Shown here: positions 40,075 to 52,962 of the stretch, in pieces
Position numbering within the stretch: position 1 is the first letter of the stretch
Layout of the letters: each line of letters starts with the position of its first letter
Source: Plantago major
Lineage: Eukaryota; Streptophyta; Magnoliopsida; Lamiales; Plantaginaceae
Assembly: GCA_026545765.1 (NCBI GenBank)
Contig: CM048840.1
Coordinates: 24,618,765-24,682,764 of the forward strand
Length of the DNA: 64,000 nucleotides
Direction: 5' to 3'
The notes under the pieces: generated by a model
What the model saw: the letters and a program-made list of their open reading frames with translations, nothing else
Told to the model about the DNA's origin: nothing
The model's database searches: none
Program-made: the position numbers and the translations under genes

Positions 40075-43000
40075 TGCCAAACATCATTATTCATTAGAAA
40101 GTTTCAAATGCCAAACATGGTACACGTATTCCAACATAGTAGTTAACCTCCCTCAATCTTTGAATTTATGATTTTTTAATGCAAAATTGACTGAGAGAGC
40201 ATCGTAAAGTTTAGATGAAACATAAATAAAAAGTGGCAAATCTCCATAGATTCGATCGAAATGATTAAAATTGTATTTCCTGACCATGTCGTAAAGTAGG
40301 ATCGTGACTTGAGCGAAGAAATTAGAATTGGATGCAATGAATCCGTACTGTTTACGATGCCAGTCATTTCTAGATGACTTCATAAAATTTCCTTGTAATT
40401 CCAGTCTTGTTTCAGTGTGTGTCATCTTCTGTTCTACGTACACCAAATTAACATCCAATACTATTTTGTATGTATAACTATAAATAACAATATTTATGGG
40501 GTTGACATTGTCAAATTCTTTAAACTTTATTTTTTTAATTACTTTGTACATGACGCACTTTTTATAACGAATATACCACTATTTAATCGAGATCCGATCA
40601 TTTAGGCCAGTACGGTTATTCCTGAATTGCTCCCCCATTGATATGCTACCCACTGTACCAATACATATCATTTTTCGCGTACTTTGTCCTCCCTTGTTCG
40701 TGCACCGACATACTTCCATGTTGTCCACCAATTTTAAGATTTATTTAGAGCAAACGTGCTTAATTTTGAGGTTATTGTGGATAAGTTCCCGAAAATAAAA
40801 TTGTACCTTGTTGGTATGATTATCGTTTTTAATCCCTTAAACTTTGTTAAAATTTGGGGCGTTTTACTTTCTATGTTCCATATTCAATTTCTCATTAAAC
40901 TGGATATAAGTTTTAAAATTGAGTAATTCGAAAATATAAGGTTAAATAAAAACACAGAGATTGATAAAGCACAATAGATTGAGTGTTTCCAGTTAAATGT
41001 ATGAAGAGTCCAGGTTAAGAGGAACAACAAAAAAGAAATTGAGAATTTGGGACTTGGGGTTGATAGTACAATTAACCTTTTTAATTAGAAAAGTGATTAG
41101 TTATTCAAATTTTAAGTTGAGCTACCACTGGAAAACTTGGGGTCAACTTTGGTATAGTGTTTGGCTTATGTCTTATAGCACACGTGAACCTTGCTTTCAT
41201 CGGATTTATCTTCCAAAATTCTCCTTTAGGCGTGATCGATTTTACTTCTTCTAAATTTATTTATCAAATGTAAGTCACGTCCCAGTAATTATTCAAGTCT
41301 AATATAGTTTTTGTAGTTTCACTAACTTATAGCTAGTAGAAATGAACATCATTTTAAAATTTCAATTTCCAAAATAGAAATAGAGAATGTTTGATGGAAC
41401 TCAACTCAACAGTTCTACTTATGATATAGAAGCAAACACTAAATTTACTCAGCCGAACTTCAAATTAATTATTAAAAGTTGAAAAGGAATTGAATAATTT
41501 TTTAATATTATATTGTAATTAGATTGAATAGGGTAATGTAATTTAAATTGGTTTGTTTAATTATACAAACTTTTTAAAAGTGTCGGTAAATAGTACATTT
41601 ATATAATTTGAATGGTGAAGGAGGCAGTACTATATACATCGATATATTGTAGAACTTGAAAAACAAAAACAAAGATATAAATGAGTTTAAATGAACGTGG
41701 GGAGTAAAATGGTTTGTATACATTATGTATACTTGTGTAGATGAAGATTGATGGAAATCATTTTTTGAGAAAATATAATGTTTGAAAAATTTATAAGTTT
41801 TTGTATTCTTCCCAATATATGATATAAAGAGATATGACTTTTTATTCATTTTATCTTTTATAAGTTTTCCAAAATTTCCTACATTGTACTTTTCAACTTT
41901 ATCATTTTCCGTTGCAATTAATATGGAAAATGTACATTTTCACCCATTTTCTTTTCATTTCCCTCAATTTCCTTTATAGCATGCGAAGCCTTTAACTTCA
42001 GATACATTTCCATGAATAAAATTCAGAGGGTGCAAATATTTTTTTCCCAACTTTGAGTGTGGTAGAATGCTATAGTGAAATAAAACTTTCCTGAGTTCAG
42101 ACTCAGTGCACTTAAATTGAAAGTGTCAGCTCTCTTTTCATATTTCACATTGGAATTGTCTCAAACTTTTGATCATTTTTACATAACTTTTAGGCCGGCG
42201 AGTAACTAATTTCACTTAAATCAGATAAGAACTACTCCAAATATTATTTTATTCTCGACAAATCAAAAGGCTTCTAATGGAAAGTAAATTGACGAAGTCC
42301 CCGAATGGTAGAAATTGATAACGACACCTCTTGAAATAAAGATTATATGGAGCTGAACCTGGACAATTAGCTAAACTACACATCATTTATATGTCTGCTA
42401 GTGCTTGATCAACGGCAGATCTTACATTGGGGAGTATGTTTCATATTGCAACAAAACAATGTATTTGATCCAATTAGCTAACGATTGCCTTGTTTCAACC
42501 CATTTTGAATTATCTATCAATTACCTTCTTCCAATGACCTTCGGAAGTGCACGTTTTTACAATGTTTTATCAACACTGTACTTAGCAGTTCATGTGTACT
42601 TTGTATTCACACTAACATTACTTAGTTCCACGTTTTAGTTGTTTGTGTCTGAATGGGAAACACCTCAGACGGTCTGGAAGGCTACTAGAGTTGGAAAGTT
42701 AGAGGATACTCTGGAAGATTGGACTCTTTGAAGTATTTGTGCTTGGACTCTTGGAAGTAAAGCTATACTTGGACTCTTGAAAATAAGGATAAACAATAAG
42801 ATCTCTCAAGACTTCTTGATCTACTTATCATTAACGATTTATACATACAAGATCAATACCAGAACAAAGCAAGCAAGTATAGAGCAATAATAAAATCATA
42901 TTAATCATCCTCTATATTATTATGAACCGTATTTGCTAGTCTTTGTTGCTATTGTTGGATCGGGTGTGTGATCTCGTTTTTCTAGAGTTGCCTAGGTCAA

Positions 43001-44297
43001 TAGCAATATAATAGGTGATACTAATTATGTGATTATTTTTGGCAGTTCAAGTTTTCATCTCGTGAAACTTTTATATCTAGTTTGTATAGATCATCTTTCA
43101 CATGGTAGATATTTGCCTATGGTTAAGTGGGTATATTCATACACCTGTTAGAAAATAATCTATGTGCTTTGTTATTTATTCCGTTGTGTTTCTGTTTGTT
43201 TTTAAGTATTAGTCTGTCATTGTTATATCAACATTGATATTAACAGTATTGCAACCAAACACCCTCTGTATGACTGTATCTCGAACTTCAAATTGTGGGG
43301 TCCACCCATGTAATTGATCAATCCAAATAGAATCCATATCCTCAAGGACACAAGATGTAGCGTATGGAGTTAGAGAGAATAAAGAGATTTAGAACGTTAC
43401 ACATGTCGACAATGTACACCTGTATTTTGATGAATACTATCCATAAAAACTTGAGCTTAAAAGTGTGTTTGTTTTTTTATCGATCTTAGGACAAAATGTC
43501 TCATAAAATGTGCGAAATATAAATGGTGTTAGTCTGTAGGGTAACATCCGGGAAGATAGTATGAAACAATGAATGATCGTTGACTGAAAATCTTACCAGC
43601 AAAAGTTACTCCGACCTAATAAAACCGGTAGGACACATTAATCTTCTTCTTCTCACTTGAGCAATACAGAAAGAAGAAAAGAATGAATAAAATAGTCTCC
43701 TTCCTACCAGTAAAGCAGATGATGCATGAAAAGAAGAAAGATTAAGACATGGTGCCACGCATTTGCTATTAATCCATCCAAATCCAACTACCGGCTGGCT
43801 GCCGTCCTAACTCCTCCAATCCAAACTGGCTTAGCTGCTAATTATCTTCTCTTAGCTGTTAATCTCTCTCTCTCTAAACCTTCCTTTTGGCCCACCCATC
43901 TCCTTTTCCTCTCCCAACTAAAACACGCAGTCACGCTAAACAACAAATTCAAGAGTGATTCTTACTTTACTCCCACTTGCTCTTCTTCCAGTTCTTTTCC
44001 ATTTGTAATTTTCTAGTTTTGTAGTTTTGTATTGTATCATCATCAGTATTGAATTGATTATGTATGTATCTGTCCGTCTCTCTATAATGCACTCTCTTTT
44101 ATTTATTACAGTAGCATCCATTTTCAAGAAAATTCTTTTCCTTTTCTAATCAATCAAGGTCCTCTCTTCTTCGACTTTTCTTCATCCACCAATCCCCTTT
44201 ATATTTAACTCTAATCCCAATTCGATCTTTCCCTTTTTGCCTGGATTGTATGCCGGAATCATAGTTTAGGATTGTTTTGCTCGGAATAAGGAGAAAG
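40075..44297. other. Intergenic region upstream of the MAPKKK gene
   Basis: No gene supported. 40747-40835 is a diverged copy of the dispersed repeat also seen at 30551-30640. Three ttggactcttg-type phrases near 42718-42780 may be LTR debris. From about 43,850 a CT-rich zone and leader-like sequence lead to the MAPKKK start at 44298. Confidence 0.5.
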
Positions 44298-47200
44298 ATG
44301 CCATCTTGGTGGGGTAAGAAGACAGACCGGAGCAAAGATGCTGACAGGTCTCCGAAATGTTCGTCGGTGAAGAATGAGAAACCGAAGAAACTCAAGGAAA
44401 ATGAGAAAAAAGCTAAGAGCTTTGACGAAATTAGAGTTTCTCCAAGAAATAGTACTTCTGGTGCTGGGTTTTCCGGGTTTGGTTCTGCTTCTTCTTATAG
44501 TCACCCTTTACCCACACCCTCACCTTCTAATTTGGACCAATCGAATAATGGTCAGGGTCATGGATCCGGGGCAGGCTCCGTTTCTAGTGTCAGCTCTTCC
44601 GGATCCTCGGAAGAACATACCTCTCCTCACTTTCCTTCTTCTAGGTTAGTCTGTTTTTTCATTTTCTGGGTTTTTCTTAGGTCGGTGTGTTCAATTTGAT
44701 ACCTTTTGCTTGTTCAAAAAAAGTGTGTTCTTTAATGTTTTGTGCTTGGTTGATCTGTTGAGAGTTTTATGGCTTATTTAGTTTGTTTATTGAAGAATTG
44801 GTTTCGATTTCTACATAATGTTCTGTATCAAATTGGTATGAACTAGAGTTGACTTTTTTCATTTGCATTCAGTATTGCAAAACTGAAACTCATTTGATTA
44901 CTTGACTAGCAATTACAATTCAGGTGACTTCATACTTGTGGCAGATTGCTCCTGTTTTTTTTTCTCTGCTTCGAAGCTTATTTTAGACTTTTAGTTATCC
45001 TTGCTTATACGGCAGTGCAGCTAATGTTTTAGGGTGATTCGCAGAGGCCGTACGTTAAGTCCATTGCTACGGAGTCCTGGAAGGGGAGCACAGAATACAC
45101 CGCCAAACTCATCACCGCTTCGCGGGCGGGTTGGTGGTGTTAATTTGGATTCTCCAACTGGAAAACTGGAAGATGGCAGGGGCGAATGTCATAGGCTGCC
45201 ACTTCCACCAAGCCCTTCTTCTGTATTGGTGTCTCCAAGAAGTCCCGGGAGATGTGATGGATCTAGTAGTAATGGTCCAAAATGGAGGAAAGGGAAGCTT
45301 CTTGGAAGAGGATCATTTGGTCATGTTTACCTTGGTTTTAACAGGTGATTAGGTCTTGTGCATAAACTAAAAAAGACAAAACAGAATTTCTCGTGTTGTT
45401 TGAATAATTCACAGTGTTTAGTTTGTACTGTTTTTTGTACATGTATTGATGCTCTCACCTTGTATGCAGTGAGAATGGGCAAATGTGTGCAATTAAAGAA
45501 GTTAAAGTTATCTCCGATGAGCAGTCATCAAGAGAAAGTCTCAAGCAATTGAACCAGGTCCTCACACAATCCTGGATTTATTGAGTGGAAAGTTTGGCAA
45601 TTATATCTATCTCTATGTGACACATTTGGCTATTTTAACAGGAGATAACCTTGTTAAGTCGGCTTTCACATGCGAACATTGTGCAGTATTACGGAAGTGA
45701 CCTGGTATGGATTATGGTTGAGTATTATTTTACATTAATCCACCACTGCAGAGTCTATATGCCATACTCCCTCCGTCCCGCTAAGCTTGACCCCTTTCTT
45801 TTCGGCACTGTTTTAAAGACAACTAATAGTTTATTGTTTGTTGTATGAGAGATTAATGATAAAGTATGGAAAAAGTACGAGATATTGGAGAGAGAAATGA
45901 TAAAGAATGGAAATGGTATGAGAGGTAGATTATAAAGTAAGACGAAAAGTGGTTAGTGGGGTTTACTTTTTTGCTATTTTCGGTATGAGACAATATTAAC
46001 GGGACAACCATAAAGGAAAATGGGACTAGAGTAGCGGGGCGGAGGGAGTATTATGTAATTTTGCATTCTTTAAGCTATTTTGATTCACGCAGGCTGTTGA
46101 GATTAAATCTAAAAATATGATTAGTTACAAGCCTGCACCCTGCTGTAACCATGTTTTGCTTCTTTCCAGAATGAAGAAAGACTTTCAGTTTATTTGGAGT
46201 ATGTTTCTGGAGGTTCTATCCATAAGTTATTGCAAGAATATGGAGCATTTGGAGAACCGGTTGTTCAGAATTACACTCGGCAGATACTTTGTGGGCTTGC
46301 CTACTTACATGGATTAAATACAGTGCATAGGTGCATCCCTTTATCTCTATTGCATAATTGCATCATCTCTCTATGTTGTATCCTGACATCTTTATTTTTT
46401 TACCTTTCTGCAGAGATATCAAAGGTGCTAATATATTAGTAGATCCCAATGGTGAAGTAAAGCTTGCTGACTTTGGCATGGCAAAGCATGTATGTATCAT
46501 CTACCTTGATTTAATTTATATATCTCAATAACAATGGATTCCTAGTCATTAAACTTTAGAAGTATAGATCTCTGACCTTACGATAAAATGCATAAATTAT
46601 TTTACTCCACGTTAAGTTTGGGCCCTCGTCGCCTCAAAATGCCTTCACCAGAGTCCATGTTTTGTCAACTTAGTTATTGTCCAAGATAATTGCTCAACTT
46701 GTGAGCTTTAGATCGTGCCCTGTGCATCCCGATACCACCATAATGTAGTTGATGCTTAGCTCTAATAGCCCAACCCCTTAAAAAAGCATTTCGATAAATA
46801 TGGTTTGCCAACTTGTAAACTGAGCCTAGGATATGCGAGAAACATCGTACTTAAAAACTCCTTCTCTAATAGCCTAACCCCTTGAAAAAGCATTTCGATA
46901 AAGATGGTTTGCCAACTTGTATACTGAGCCTAGGATATGCGAGAAACATCGTATTTGAAAACTCCTTGAAAAGTGAAACAATATAATTTTATGTTCTCAA
47001 GTATGCCTTCTCCAAAAAAAAAAAGTACCACTAAATACTACTAATAATCATCTAACCAAAGACAGGGAAAATAAAAAAGAAAGTTCACTTGTTCACTATT
47101 ATCTTCAAAGAAGCACCAAGTAGCTATGGAATTTCTGTTTCTTAGTTATTTAGATTTCCATATCTATTTATAGATACATGATGTCGTACTTTAGGAAAAG

Positions 47201-48710
47201 CATGCTTACTATTGATTTTAACTGAGCTTTCGTTGTTTGTTTTTTCCCATCCAGAGTGCTGCCGCCTCTACGATGCTGTCCTTTAAAGGAAGTCCTTATT
47301 GGATGGCTCCTGAGGTCTCTTCATCTTGCATTACTTGTATCTACTACATCTTTGAGGAAGTTAACTCTATATAACTTTAAAGGCGTCTTTGTTTCCCCCA
47401 GGTCGTAATGAACTCAAGTGGGTACAGCCTTGCCGTGGATATTTGGAGTTTAGGTTGCACCATTATAGAAATGGCATCTTCAAAACCTCCTTGGAGCCAA
47501 TACGAAGGGGTTAGACATTTTTATACTCATTGGACTCCTTAGACGATTGGGCTATGGTATTGATAATATGGTTCTCCTACAGGTTGCTGCTATATTTAAA
47601 ATTGGGAACAGCAAAGATATGCCTGAGATACCTGATTACCTATCTAGTGATGCAAAAAGTTTTATCAGGCTGTGTTTGCAGCGGGACCCAAACGCTAGAC
47701 CCTCAGCATCACAATTACTTGGCCACCCCTTTGTCAGAAACCAAGCAATCAGGGCAACCAATGTCAATGTAACACGAGAAGCATTTCCGCGTAGCTTTGA
47801 TGGAAGCCGCACTCCAGTAAGTTCTCTGAGATTTTTGGAACCAGGTCATGCACCTATTTACAGGTTCTTTTGGCCTTTTGGGTGTTACTTCTATCATTGT
47901 GGTTCATTTGTTAATAAAGTTGGTTCTTTGACTCCTGATGAGCTGAAGTTGATTTGGCTATATATCTTGCTGGGTCTTCCTGATCAACTCATCCGTTAGA
48001 TTTATTTTCCTTTACGGGGATTTGGAAGTATTTCCTGTTGATAAGATGAAAAACCGTTCTTCATAGTGATATCTTATTCAAAATGCTGAATTGTTAATTA
48101 GAAGCAGTGACAAAATTATTATGATTTTCAATTGGTGTTTTACAATATATTTGAAATTTGTAAAACGTGAATGAGTGCAATGCGTAGGAAACAAAATGTA
48201 TAGTAGTTTAACTAAAATTCACGCACATGTGCCTAATCTTTTTGACGATGTACATCTCAGACTGCTTTGGAGATGCGGTCCAACAGAACAAATTCCAGTC
48301 CTATAGACGATGCTTCGAGATCAACTCTGCCGAGGACTCTATTGAGCCCAAGGTATTGACATTTGGGTCAATTGTTTTAGGCGCGTGTTTTTTTTTACTT
48401 CAGTCTTCATCACTTTGCATTACAAACTTATAATTACTTTTCCTATCATGTCTGCAGAGATAACTCAAGAACAATGTCGTCATTGCCTGTATCTCCTACA
48501 CGACAAAGTGGAGATACCAATAGCTTTTTCCTCACTCCGCAGCATCCCCGCTACTACCCTTCTTCCGTACAGAGCAGCCGTAATTATAATGATCAGTTGG
48601 TATTTCCATCAGGGCTCAACTCAAGAAGTACACTTGATCCATGCCTTGAAATCCCACAATATCGAGCACCTTCTAGATCTCCAGTCAGAAATAGAACGGT
48701 TCTTTTATAG
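44298..48710 (+). CDS. MAPKKK3: MAP kinase kinase kinase, MAPKKK3 / MAPKKK-alpha type
   Basis: A Ser/Thr kinase at the top of a MAPK cascade, expected to phosphorylate MAP2Ks in defence and cell-death signalling. Eleven exons: 44298-44644, 45045-45344, 45470-45557, 45642-45704, 46170-46330, 46414-46489, 47255-47314, 47402-47509, 47583-47816, 48261-48352 and 48458-48710. They give 593 aa (Arabidopsis about 609). It starts MPSWWGKK, the family N-terminus. Residues 1 to about 195 are a Ser/Pro-rich regulatory part. The kinase domain spans about 199-453: [19 protein letters not shown] (catalytic Lys about 225), HRDIKGAN (Asp about 321), LADFGMAKH (Asp about 339), GSPYWMAPE. The C-terminal Ser/Pro tail contains [10 protein letters not shown] and ends [10 protein letters not shown] Stowaway MITE sits in intron 4 and a 104-bp tandem duplication in intron 6. 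A tandem paralogue follows 1.2 kb downstream. Confidence 0.94.
45767..46048. mobile_element. Stowaway MITE inside MAPKKK3 intron 4
   Basis: The ends are ctccctccgtcccgc and, reverse complemented, ctccctccgccccgc, with TA on both sides (45765-45766 and 46049-46050). 282 bp, no coding content. This is the classical Stowaway (Tc1/Mariner) signature. It lies wholly within the intron and should be spliced out. Confidence 0.9.
46761..46968. repeat. 104-bp tandem duplication in MAPKKK3 intron 6
   Basis: Two adjacent copies begin tctaatagcc (46761 and 46865). They share aagcatttcgata, ggtttgccaacttgta and gcctaggatatgcgagaaac with only a few mismatches, so the duplication is recent. It lies within the intron 46490-47254 and has no effect on coding. 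Confidence 0.88.
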
Positions 48711-49920
48711 TTGAAAATTTACTACTCCCGGAATGCTGCTTTCTTGGAAAATAGAAGAAAAGCACAATTGCATAAAAGCATTGAATGACAATATTACATG
48801 TCTGTGGAACAGTAAAGAGTTGATAATTACTTCCTCAAGAGATCTGAGGAGTTTTAGATAGGAATTGAATCAGTAGGTTTTGCTTGATATCCTTGTAAAT
48901 AGAGTTAGCCATGAATGCTTTATAGCTACGTCCTGTGTGCTAGCGATTAAGTTACAGAGTAATACACAGACCTTATAAGCTACATTGTTTTCATTTGTAT
49001 CCCTTATAAAAAGTTTTGAGAATCAAAGATGCCTTCATTTCATCTTGCACTGTTGTATTGCGTATTCGATGGTTTTATTGACCATGGTAATATGTTCAAT
49101 ATCATCTCTACACCTAACATTTCTGGCATATAATTGCTTAGATTTGTCAAAATTCACAGAGGAACTGAGCCAATCAATCAATGCTCTATAATTCTGTCCT
49201 TGAATCTTGATGTAGCATACATGCTTCAGACTTTTCTAATAGTCAAGCTTATCCAACTGTGATTAGCCATACTATGAATTTGTCACCAAAAGACATGAAG
49301 AAAGATACTACTACTACTTGCTAGATCAGTTATTGTCCACTGCATAGACCAGATCAAAGTGCATAGTTTACCTTGAAATCATGTCTGTTTGAACCTTGAA
49401 ACAGATGGCATAAGCAGGGATAAGCAGGGATGGCTTGGAGAACATATCTGACAAGAACTTATTTACAATCTTAGACAATATGTTTTCGATATACTTTTGA
49501 ATCCGGTTCCGTACGGATGATTAATGCGAAGGATGCAGATGCACGTGATCTTTTAGACACGTAAAATCCACTGTTGAACTAAGACATTGTAATCTAATAG
49601 AGGTTATTAGTATATTGGCTATAAAACTACACAACTATACATAATAAACATTTGTATGAGATTTTCTATCATAGTCAAGTTTATCTGGCTGCTTAGTACT
49701 AATTCATCAGTCAATTGGTCATCTAAAGTTGTCAGCTAACATTCTGTCTGACATATTTATGGCATGTATGACTTTGATCAGTTAATTAGAAAATCCTCTT
49801 TTGGTGGTCAGTTTCTTTACTTCTTGAATGGATACACAGATGTGAGCTAGTAGCAGACAGGGATAGTCAGAGAGAACTAATTTAATCAATACATACATAC
49901 AAGTGCAAAAGTAAATAGAA
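48711..49920. other. Spacer between the tandem MAPKKK genes
   Basis: Expected to hold the 3' untranslated region of the first kinase and the promoter of the second. No other gene or mobile element was recognised. It is AT-rich with short unrelated open frames. Confidence 0.55.
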
Positions 49921-52423
49921 ATGCTAGCTTGCTGGGGAAAACAAAAAGGTCGTGGCAGTCGGACAGATTCATCAGAACATGAGAAGATGAAGAAACTGAC
50001 AGGAAATGATCAGAGCAAGCTTCATATACCTGGCACTAGTCACAGGTCAGCTCGTATTCCCGAGCTTGATTTAGCTCATAGAAGTTACCCTTTGCCCACA
50101 CCTGATGATACTAAGTCCTCCGCTGCTTCATTTCCAGATGCTAGTACTTCAAGGTTTTTTTTTTTTTTTTTGTTATTTTCTTTCCATATATCCCTTTTTT
50201 AGTGGACTGCCAACGCCCAACGATTTCCATGTTGCCTACGTTCTCCAAAGACGTGATTGGTTTATATCAAATCAATCTACTGATCGTTTAGTACTAGTGT
50301 ATAAATTATAAAATCATCAATTTTATATGATGTATAATTCGTCTATTAAGAACATTTTAACACGTATTCAAAGACATATATTTTGTATTTTCGCATGAAA
50401 GCTGTTGGTCTAGATCAGATAAATCTAGCTACAATTCAGATAGTGGACCAAATCTTAAAATCTAAGCATCGGATGACAATGTAGTACTAGTTGATTTGAT
50501 TCTGCTGGAATTATTACATCCCTATTATTTATGATTTATCCTTATATGCATTACAATTTACAACTAGAGCTTTGAATGTTTATAGGAGAAGGGGTCACGT
50601 TCCGGTGATACAAAACCCTGTTGAAGGAAAACTTGCTGAAAGCTCAAGTAGCAATCCTCCCAAATGGAAGAAAGTGAAGCTTCTTGGAAAAGGCACTTTC
50701 GCTAACGTGTACCTTGGTGTCAACAGGTGATGATCAGGTTCTGTCATCTATGCGAGACATTAGGAGAAGTTGTGGTGACTTTTATTAGTTCTCACTCTAG
50801 TACTACATAAATCCTCATCTCTGGTGTATTTTTACCAGTGACCTTCCTAATGGCATTGAGCACGGGGGATTAATGTGCGTGATTAAAGAATTTAAAGTTT
50901 CTGCTGACGATGAACAGCCATCAAGAGAAAGTCTCGCGCAACTAAGCCAGGTCATCCAGATTATCTTGCACAATCTCACATTGCTTTTCTTTCTAATCTG
51001 GATTCAGTGTTCATGACACATTTTCATTACTCTATTAGGAAATAAACTTGTTAGCTGATCTTTCACATGCAAACATTGTTCGCTACTACGGAAGTGAACT
51101 GGTACGCCTACAATTTTATTTTTGTTTTCTACTTAAATGAATTAAATTCTAGTTTGATAGTATATGCACATGCTTGTCCTTGGAGTATCATTTAGCCTAC
51201 TTAGATTTGTATCACCTTTGAACAAAACTTGCCTTATAAAATTTTTGTTCAAGATTCCAGAAGGGCTATCAGCTTATTTTGAGTGTGTTCGTGGAGTTTC
51301 CATCCACAAGTTACTGCAAGAATACGGAGCATTTGTAGAACCAGTTATCCAAAACTACACTCTGCAGATACTCAGTTGCCTTGCTTATTTATTCGGACAG
51401 AACATAGTGCACAGGTGGCCCCTTTCATTGAACAGCTACTATATGTTGCCTTATTATGAGAGATCCTGGCATCTTAAATTTCTTTCACATTTATGCAGAG
51501 ATATAAAAGGAGCAAACATTTTAGTAGATATGAATGGTGAAATAAGATTTACTGAGTTTGGAATGGCGATGAAGGTACGTATCATCTTCCTGACCTTGTT
51601 ACTAATAGCTCGACAGATCATTCCTGCTCAGTTACACGCTTTAGAATCGTGGACCTGACTTGTGAATTAATAGTAATATAGTATGAGCTCTTTGTTTCTC
51701 AATACAAAACAGGATGGTAAAACTCAACACGTAGTCTAAACTTGTTCATCAACAAACTCTACGTAATGCAATATTATTTCTTTGAATTCAGATCAGGGCC
51801 TGTAGCAGCACCAAAATGACACCCTTCAACGGAAGCTCTTACTGGATGGCTCCTGAGGTCTCTTTCTTTGGTCTCTCTGTATCAGATATACCAGTATCAA
51901 ATACCTCACTGAGAATTTGAACTTTTTGACAGTTCATAACCGCGTCTTTGCTTACCCCAGGTTGTAAATAACTCAAGCTGGTATGGTCATACGGTGGATA
52001 TTTGGAGTTTAGGTTGCACGGTTATTGAAATGGCATCTTCAAAACCTCCATGGAGCCAATATGAAGAGGTCAGACCGTCAGACATGCTTATATCCATACA
52101 TAATCAGGCCTGGTTGAACTAAGTGACATACAATTAAAGCACTAGTTTTTATATGTATTTCAAGTTAGCAGGTTGAAGCCATACTCAAGATTGGGCACTC
52201 CACAGAGATGCCTGAGATTCCTTATCACTTATCTACTGATGCAAAAAATTTCATCAGTCTGTGTTTGCGTCGAGAACCATCTGCAAGGCCTTTGGCATGC
52301 CAATTACTTCATCACCCCTTTATCAGGAACCCAAGTCCAGTAAATAGGGAAACCAATATGAAAATAATGCAAGAAGCATTTCCTAACTTCGATGGCATCT
52401 GCACCCCGGTGAGTTCTCACTGA
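49921..52423 (+). CDS. Tandem MAPKKK3 paralogue, predicted pseudokinase (EFG), C-terminally short
   Basis: Nine exons match the neighbour's first nine in order and phase: 49921-50153, 50586-50726, 50839-50950, 51039-51101, 51254-51414, 51499-51574, 51792-51857, 51961-52068 and 52172 onward. Reading through the last donor gives VSSH and a stop at 52423, about 403 aa. Exon 5 uses the acceptor TTCAAG/ATTCC, which keeps frame. Kept kinase residues are Lys about 141 (VIKEFKV), Glu in QEINLL, HRDIKGAN and WMAPE. Changed ones are GKGTFANVYLG (third loop Gly to Ala, about 117) and TEFGM where DFG is expected (Glu about 256). The N-terminal regulatory part is shorter and the Ser/Pro tail is missing. 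All exons are open, which argues against a simple dead copy. It may be a regulatory pseudokinase or an early pseudogene. Confidence 0.75.
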
Positions 52424-52962
52424 TTGCTTGCTTGCAACCCATATTTGTCGATTGGTTTGTATAACATGAAGAGTAACGAGATGAGTTTCTTCTGTTTTCT
52501 CCACTCAGTGGGGCTTTTAGCAGGGTCATTTGGACATTCGGCTATGGATGTAAATTCTATGTTTGTCAAGGAACATCAAGAAACTAGTGCTATGGAAGTT
52601 GTAGCAAGTGCTTGAACTTCATTTGTTTTGCATATAATTTCTATTGCCTTAACTATGGTTTGTTTATTGTATCTTATACGGATAGACTGCTGTTATTGCA
52701 TCACTTCTTGTGATTGATGTTGGTGTGAAGTTTTTATGAAATAGATGAACGTTATGTGCTTTCAGGTCCACTGTTTTTTGTCTTTAACAGTTTTTCGGCA
52801 ACATAATTATAATTTTAGTCCTCTGTGTAGGAAGATTCACTTGGCACTATCGCAAACCTTGCAGATTTGTTGCATTTACACAATCTATGCTGTTATATGC
52901 TGCATGAATTCTATCTCAGGAAATGCGACATGATCAGTCCATGGCCCTCCAGAGCTTTCGCA

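Noticed and set aside
47817-47999. Extension of MAPKKK3 exon 9 through its donor
   Set aside because: A good GTAAGT donor and downstream exons matching the family tail (SSLPVSP and PVRNRTVLL) show that it is intronic.
51241-51260. Frameshift in exon 5 of the MAPKKK paralogue (acceptor CCAG/AAGGGC)
   Set aside because: An acceptor 8 bases earlier (TTCAAG/ATTCC) gives an exon of the same 161 bp as the neighbour and keeps the frame.
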